The notes under the pieces are model-generated. The model saw only the letters and a list, made by a program, of their open reading frames with translations, did no database searches and was not told where the DNA came from. From an uncultured cyanobacterium (lineage in GTDB: Bacteria; Cyanobacteriota; Cyanobacteriia; PCC-6307; Cyanobiaceae), in contig CAIKWV010000511.1 in assembly GCA_903831165.1 (NCBI GenBank), positions 1-10,279 on the forward strand: a DNA stretch of 10,279 nt, given 5' to 3'. The first letter of the stretch is position 1. Each line of letters opens with the position of its first letter. Below, piece after piece: positions 6,763 to 10,279 of this stretch. The position numbers and the translations under genes were made by a program.

Positions 6763-7134
6763 TCAGCCTGAGCGCTTCTGGCCATCCACCGGGGGCACTT
6801 CGACCGCCTCCACATTGATGGTGACATTGCGGGCGTCGATGGCGGGAGCCTCGACGGAGCCGGGGGAGGCGGCGGCATCGGCCGCAAACATCGTGCCGCA
6901 GGCGGGACAGACTTCGGTCGCGAAACTGGTGACCCCGCAGGCCTGGCAGGTGTGCAGCCGGCGCTTCAACAGTTGCCAGCCGATCAGGCCGGCGCCTCCG
7001 AGCAGCAGCGGCAACACGATCAACAGGAAGGTGAGACCCTCGGCCAGATCGAGCAGCAGCCTGCCGATGGCTCCCGGCGCCAGCAACAGCAGGCCGCCCA
7101 GGAGGATCCACAGCCAGGGGATGGGGCGCTGCAT
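6763..7134 (-). CDS. Membrane protein with a zinc-ribbon, unknown function
   Basis: A 123-residue protein with two transmembrane helices at about 7-28 (PWLWILLGGLLLLAPGAIG) and 35-57 (TFLLIVLPLLLGGAGLIGW), a basic KRR stop, and a four-cysteine zinc ribbon: C63 and C66, then C76 and C79 (CQACG, nine residues, CPACG). A variable tail with Ala/Ser/Pro and a V-T-I-N-V-E-A-V-E-V segment follows. By the positive-inside rule the KRR and the zinc ribbon face the cytoplasm. Such ribbons bind metal structurally and often mediate protein or nucleic-acid contacts; no specific role can be assigned. The ATG shares its A with the preceding gene's TGA (TGATG), a strong sign of translational coupling with the small membrane protein upstream. 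Confidence 0.8.
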   Translation of the reverse strand: MQRPIPWLWILLGGLLLLAPGAIGRLLLDLAEGLTFLLIVLPLLLGGAGLIGWQLLKRRLHTCQACGVTSFATEVCPACGTMFAADAAASPGSVEAPAIDARNVTINVEAVEVPPVDGQKRSG

Positions 7135-7400
7135 CAGCGTTGGAAGCGGGAGTCGGTCTCGAACCAGCGCTCAAGTGCCGCCAGACCTTCGATGCCGGCC
7201 CAGCCGAGCAGCAGCAGCGCCAGCAACCAGGCGCCGACCACCCCGACCGCGCACAGGAGCGGCACCCGGGCCAGGGTGGTGAAGCCGATCGCCACCACAG
7301 CGCCGACCGCCGTGCAGACCCGAGCAACGGTGGCGACCAGGGGGCGGATGCGGGTCGGACGATCCTGACCGGAGCGCACAAAGGGCAGGATCTTGAGCAT
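7134..7400 (-). CDS. Small two-helix membrane protein, unknown function
   Basis: From ATG 7400 the product is 88 residues, with a basic N-terminus (RSGQDRPTRIR) and two hydrophobic helices at about 22-43 (VATVARVCTAVGAVVAIGF) and 47-70 (PLLCAVGVVGAWLLALLLLGWAG). A short C-terminal helix, LAALERWFETDSRFQR, is probably cytoplasmic. A TTG at 7448, three bases after the yihY stop, would add 16 residues and cannot be excluded; the ATG is preferred. I recognise no family. It sits between yihY and the zinc-ribbon gene on the same strand and overlaps the latter by one base, so the three are likely one operon and may work together in the membrane. Confidence 0.7.
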   Translation of the reverse strand: MLKILPFVRSGQDRPTRIRPLVATVARVCTAVGAVVAIGFTTLARVPLLCAVGVVGAWLLALLLLGWAGIEGLAALERWFETDSRFQR

Positions 7401-7451
7401 CGCTGCAAAGGGGACAGTCCGTCCATCCTGACCTGCCACACGGGCCAACGT

Positions 7452-8387
7452 TCAGCCCGGCAGCGGTGTGGATCGCCCCCCTCCGGCCCGACTGGCCAAC
7501 ACCACGCCCAGGCACTGGCCGAAATACAGGATCACGCCCACCAACCAGACCCAAAGGGTCAACACCAACACCGCCCCGACCACTCCATAGGCCTGGAAGC
7601 GCAGCCCCATGGCCACCAGGCTGCGACCCAGCAGCAGGTTGAGCAGGGTCAGGGCCGAACCCACCAACACCGCTGGCAGCACCAGGGGCCGCAGACGGAT
7701 CGGCCGGGAGGGCAGCAACCACAGCAGGATCAGGGCGCTGAGGCAGCCGATCCCCAGGGAGATGAGCACATCCATGCCACTGGAAACCGACAGCAACCAG
7801 TGGAAGGGATGGGGCAAGGCCGCCAACATCCACTGGCGCAACACCTTGAAGCCGAAGAAGCGCAGATTGCTGATCAATTGATCCGCCACGATCAAGGCCG
7901 AGACCAGCAACAGCAGCACAAAAGCTTTCAGGCGCAGCAACACGAACCGCCGCACAATCTCCTGCCAGGGGAGGCCATCGAAGCCGAAGGGGCGGTTCCA
8001 CCAGAGCCGATCGGCGCCCCGCTGCAGGGTGAGATAGATGTTGTTGGCATTGACCACCAGCAAAAGGATGCCCAGCAGCCCCGCCCCCAGCCCTTGGCGC
8101 GTGAAGCGATCCAGGGTGGCCTCAAACATCGGCATGCTGGCGGGGGGCAAAACCTGGGAGACCAGCTGCTGCACCCGCACCAATAGATCCTGATTGCGGC
8201 CCAGCAGCCTGGAAAGCACCGACAACACGATCAGCAGGGCCGGGAAAAATGACTGCAGCGTGTGATAAGCGAATGCCGCACTCAGATCGACACAATCGGC
8301 CCGCAACCAGAGTAGATAGGCGGCCCACAGGGGCCGGATCAGGGACCGGAATCGCGACCGGCTCGTTGCTCGCAGCGTGAACCCCAT
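7452..8387 (-). CDS. YihY/BrkB-family inner-membrane protein
   Basis: Polytopic membrane protein of the YihY/BrkB family (once misannotated as RNase BN), proposed to be a transporter or envelope protein but without an agreed function. From ATG 8387 it is 311 residues with about six transmembrane segments: 45-63, 100-117, 148-170, 204-226, 233-255 and 266-290. The family-typical parts are DLSAAFAYHTLQSFFPALL at 34-52, the NANNIYLTLQRGADRLW loop at 113-129, and the C-terminal AYGVVGAVLVLTLWVWLVG at 266-284. E. coli YihY is about 290 residues, so this is full length. A TTG directly before the ATG is an alternative start. It is first in a minus-strand group with two small membrane proteins. The upstream side is the long gene-poor region. 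Confidence 0.88.
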   Translation of the reverse strand: MGFTLRATSRSRFRSLIRPLWAAYLLWLRADCVDLSAAFAYHTLQSFFPALLIVLSVLSRLLGRNQDLLVRVQQLVSQVLPPASMPMFEATLDRFTRQGLGAGLLGILLLVVNANNIYLTLQRGADRLWWNRPFGFDGLPWQEIVRRFVLLRLKAFVLLLLVSALIVADQLISNLRFFGFKVLRQWMLAALPHPFHWLLSVSSGMDVLISLGIGCLSALILLWLLPSRPIRLRPLVLPAVLVGSALTLLNLLLGRSLVAMGLRFQAYGVVGAVLVLTLWVWLVGVILYFGQCLGVVLASRAGGGRSTPLPG

Positions 8388-9026
8388 CAATCGCCGTCGG
8401 CGTCAGTGCATGACCTGCGGCCTCAAAGAACCCGAACGGCACCTGGGATCCAGATGCGATCTCAGCACGGCAAAAGCTTGAGGCCTGACAAAAGATTCGC
8501 ACAGCCCTGGTCGGCCAACCCGCTGAGCTGGAGCCGCCACTGTTGGCCAACACGGATCAGCGCTGTAGCCAGCCAGGGCGTTTCTGGCGTCGCCGCAGGA
8601 TTGGGCGGCAGGATTGGCGCCGGGCTGCTGCCCGGGAAGCGTCGGCTGGACCTTGATGGAACCCACCCGGACGCGGCGGCGGCTCGCTGGCGTTCGCAAA
8701 GCCTGAGCAGGACTCAGGCAACCCAGGCTCAGGCTTGATGCGTCGATGCATCGGCCAGAACAATCACCCCAACCCATGCTCAGACGTGTCCATCCTGCTG
8801 CTGGATTCAGCTGGCAGCAACGGGCCACAGCGAGCGCCACCCTCAGTCGGCCTGGATCTAGCCAACCTGGAGGATCTGGTCCGTCGTGAGCTTGTCGATC
8901 CTCGTTGGTCTGCCGGCATGAACCACCCCCATGACCACCCACCGTTGCCCGCGGGAACCAGCGGTGCTCATGCTGAGCGGCGCTGATGCAGGCTCTGCTC
9001 TGGCCGTGCCGGCGGCAACCCCCTCC
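8388..9026. other. 639-bp region without a confident gene
   Basis: The stretch lies between the 5' end of the yihY gene and the 3' end of the LprI-like gene, both on the minus strand. Several open frames exist, as expected at this GC content, but none has a domain I recognise. The best candidate is plus-strand 8738-8986 (ATG start, 82 residues), whose middle part LDLANLEDLVRRELVDPRW looks helical; its third-position GC is less extreme than in the neighbouring genes. The region also has a perfect 10-bp dyad (8699-8736), listed separately, and the palindrome CGATGCATCG (8744-8753). The promoter of the yihY operon should be at its left end, but I see no clear -35/-10 pair. Confidence 0.4.
8699..8736. 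repeat. Perfect 10-bp inverted repeat with a competing inner hairpin
   Basis: AAGCCTGAGC (8699-8708) and GCTCAGGCTT (8727-8736) are perfect reverse complements separated by 18 nt. Inside the loop CTCAGG (8713-8718) is also complementary to CCTGAG (8702-8707), so a shorter 6-bp hairpin with a 5-nt loop could form instead of the long one. No T run follows on the plus strand; on the minus strand the stem is followed by TGCG. It may be the distal terminator of the LprI-like transcript or part of an untranslated RNA; neither is proven. Confidence 0.6.
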
Positions 9027-9422
9027 TCAATGGGCCAGGGATTGGTTGATCTGCTGGATCAAGTTGGTGTTGAGCGTGTTTTCACAACCGAGCCACACGA
9101 TCGGCTGGATGGAGCCGCCTGCCACCTTGTTGGCCGCCCGCTCACAGACCTGCCGGCGACTGGAGCGCCACAGCTCCAGCAGGGCCGGGCCACCCAGCAG
9201 GCGCTGGAGCCTGGCGTCGGCCTGATTGCGTCGTTGCCACAGGCAGGCGACCATCTCCTGGGTGTTGCCGTCGCAGTCGGGGCGAAACGGGAATTGCCGC
9301 TGCTGCTGGATCGATCGCGGCAGGGTGTCATCAGCCGCCTGCGCTGGCGCTGATCCGATCAGCGGAGCCAGCAGCAGCGCGGGGATCAGCAGCAAGGGCA
9401 ACAGGAGGGGGCGGCCGATCAC
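9027..9422 (-). CDS. Secreted LprI-like (DUF1311-type) protein
   Basis: From GTG 9422 the product is 131 residues. It opens with a signal peptide: R4, then a Leu/Pro-rich core (LLLPLLLIPALLLAPLIG, 6-23) and an A-Q-A|A cleavage site after residue 29. The mature part of about 100 residues has four cysteines at 50, 60, 93 and 113 in the pattern C-D-G-N-T-Q-E-M...C, NQADARLQRLLG, LELWRSSRRQVC, GGSI, C-E-N-T. This is the layout of the lysozyme-inhibitor LprI N-terminal/DUF1311 family (PF07007), in which the cysteines form two disulfides in the periplasm. Whether it inhibits lysozyme is unknown; most members are uncharacterised. The frame stays open up to a GTG at 9542, which would place 40 hydrophilic residues before the signal peptide, so the shorter start is preferred. 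Confidence 0.75.
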   Translation of the reverse strand: MIGRPLLLPLLLIPALLLAPLIGSAPAQAADDTLPRSIQQQRQFPFRPDCDGNTQEMVACLWQRRNQADARLQRLLGGPALLELWRSSRRQVCERAANKVAGGSIQPIVWLGCENTLNTNLIQQINQSLAH

Positions 9423-9548
9423 CGGGGCAGAGGCGTAAGAGGACGGGTCTGGGCGGTAGGGGTCGAGCCTGGTCTGCGAGCCACACCGGGGCTGAGCGGG
9501 GGGCTTCGCGCCGGGTACCGCTTTCCAGGATTGAGTCTGCACGCCCTT

Positions 9549-9587
9549 GTGAGGCCACAGGCCCTAGTCCCGGCGCAGCGGCCTCAC
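9549..9587. repeat. 8-bp perfect inverted repeat upstream of the LprI-like gene
   Basis: GTGAGGCC (9549-9556) and GGCCTCAC (9580-9587) are perfect reverse complements separated by 23 GC-rich bases. On the minus strand the element lies 127 nt upstream of the chosen start of the LprI-like gene, between it and the tRNA terminator, so it could fold in the leader RNA or serve as an operator. AGCGG (9577-9581) can alternatively pair with CCGCT (9596-9600). At this GC content a dyad of this size may occur by chance. Confidence 0.4.
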
Positions 9588-9676
9588 CCGGGCTGCCGCT
9601 GTGCAGGAGCATCGCCATCAGGCGCTGATGTCAACAGACAGGCGCAAAGCCAGCTGCAGGCTGGGCTTGATGCCGA

Positions 9677-9697
9677 AAACTCTTGTTCATAACAAGC
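9677..9697 (-). terminator. Intrinsic terminator of tRNA-Gly
   Basis: On the minus strand, two bases after the tRNA end, CTTGTT and AACAAG (9696-9691 and 9687-9682) form a perfect 6-bp stem around the loop ATG. It is followed by AGTTTTC, a short T run. The hairpin is AT-rich, unlike the surrounding DNA, and its place directly behind the tRNA fits an intrinsic terminator. Confidence 0.6.
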
Positions 9698-9698
9698 A

Positions 9699-9769
<71 letters not shown>

Positions 9770-9943
9770 ACTGATACAGATGTTCGCCCCGAGGGGCTGG
9801 TTGCTGCGTCGGTGGGTGACCAGCTGCGGTCCCGATACGGAACCTTGGGTCCGATGGTCCCAGCCTGGGGGCCAGGGTTGCAGCATTATGACCTCCGCCG
9901 GCGCCTCCCAGCCTTGCCCCCCTCCTCTCCCCAGGCACCCGCG

Positions 9944-10279
9944 ATGGGCGATCCCAGCGACAGCCAGGCGTACATCGATCCAGCCGACCTGGGACCGGGG
10001 CCGCGCCGCCGCATGCTCTGGGCCTACGGCATGGGGGATGCCGGCACCGGCATGGCCGCCTCGCTGATCGGCTTTTATCTGTTCATCTTCTACACCTCGG
10101 CCGTGGGCATGGCGCCCTGGATGGCGGGTCTGGTGCTGATGCTGGCCCGCCTCTGGGATGCCATCAACGACCCGATCATCGGCTGGCTGAGTGACAAGAC
10201 CAAGACCCCCTGGGGCCCTCGCCTGCCCTGGATCGTCGGTAGCGCCCTGCCCCTGGGCGTGGCCATGGCGCTGATGTGG
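9944..10279 (+). CDS. GPH-family sugar:cation symporter (MelB-like MFS), 5' part
   Basis: The first 112 residues of a membrane transporter that runs off the right edge. After a hydrophilic N-terminus ending in a PRRRMLWAYGMGD segment comes helix 1 (about 32-51, ASLIGFYLFIFYTSAVG), helix 2 (about 57-80) and the beginning of helix 3 (from about 95). Helix 2 holds WDAINDP at 71-77; D72, N75 and D76 correspond to D55, N58 and D59 of the MelB cation site, so Na+ or H+ coupling is likely. The following loop, WLSDKTKTPWGPRLPW, is the GPH version of the MFS motif A. Members carry melibiose, glucuronides, xylosides and other glycosides; the substrate is undetermined. ATG 9944 is used; an in-frame TTG at 9914 is possible. 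The 174 bp between it and the divergent tRNA should contain its promoter, which I cannot identify. Confidence 0.9.
   Translation, partial: MGDPSDSQAYIDPADLGPGPRRRMLWAYGMGDAGTGMAASLIGFYLFIFYTSAVGMAPWMAGLVLMLARLWDAINDPIIGWLSDKTKTPWGPRLPWIVGSALPLGVAMALMW

Noticed and set aside
7140..8186. A plus-strand open frame of 348 codons opposite the yihY operon.
   Set aside because: It is extremely Gln/His-rich, which is what the reverse complement of Leu/Val-rich membrane codons gives; yihY on the minus strand is clear.

Overview
The window looks like a high-GC unicellular picocyanobacterium of the Synechococcus/Cyanobium type. The strongest pointer is a 48-residue high-light-inducible (Hlip) protein carrying the chlorophyll-binding ExxNGRxAMxGF signature. 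Supporting signs are a tRNA gene without an encoded CCA end, many GTG/TTG starts without clear Shine-Dalgarno sequences, and cyanobacterial-style XseA and XseB. The genus is an inference; no ribosomal RNA is present to settle it.

Layout. Positions 1-107 hold the last codons of an unidentified gene, followed after 3 nt by hrpB (111-2711), a large DEAH-type helicase. A convergent spacer with a short degenerate 14-bp tandem repeat separates it from a minus-strand HAD-IIB sugar-phosphatase-like gene (2902-3810). That gene is divergent from hli (3890-4036), whose upstream region contains an HLR1-like element overlapping a possible -10 box. Behind the hli terminator hairpin is a plus-strand cluster: a 61-residue membrane protein, xseA, xseB (the two subunits of exonuclease VII) and a DUF2834 membrane protein. 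A minus-strand cluster (8387 down to 6763) then encodes a YihY/BrkB-family membrane protein, a small two-helix membrane protein and a zinc-ribbon membrane protein, the last two joined by a TGATG overlap. About 640 bases without a convincing gene follow (8388-9026), containing a perfect 10-bp dyad with a competing inner hairpin. After that come a secreted LprI-like protein (minus), tRNA-Gly(UCC) with its own terminator (minus), and the start of a GPH-family sugar:cation symporter that runs off the right edge.

How the genes fit together. Most are chromosomal housekeeping or envelope functions: DNA repair (XseAB), a helicase of uncertain role, light-stress protection, a possible osmolyte phosphatase and sugar transport. 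I see no CRISPR array, transposase, phage gene or recognisable defence island. I do not see an undescribed multi-gene system. The most rewarding points are the possible light-regulatory element at hli, the 14-bp repeat running into the 3' end of the HAD gene, the dyad in the 8.4-9.0 kb spacer, and the uncharacterised small membrane proteins attached to xseAB and yihY.
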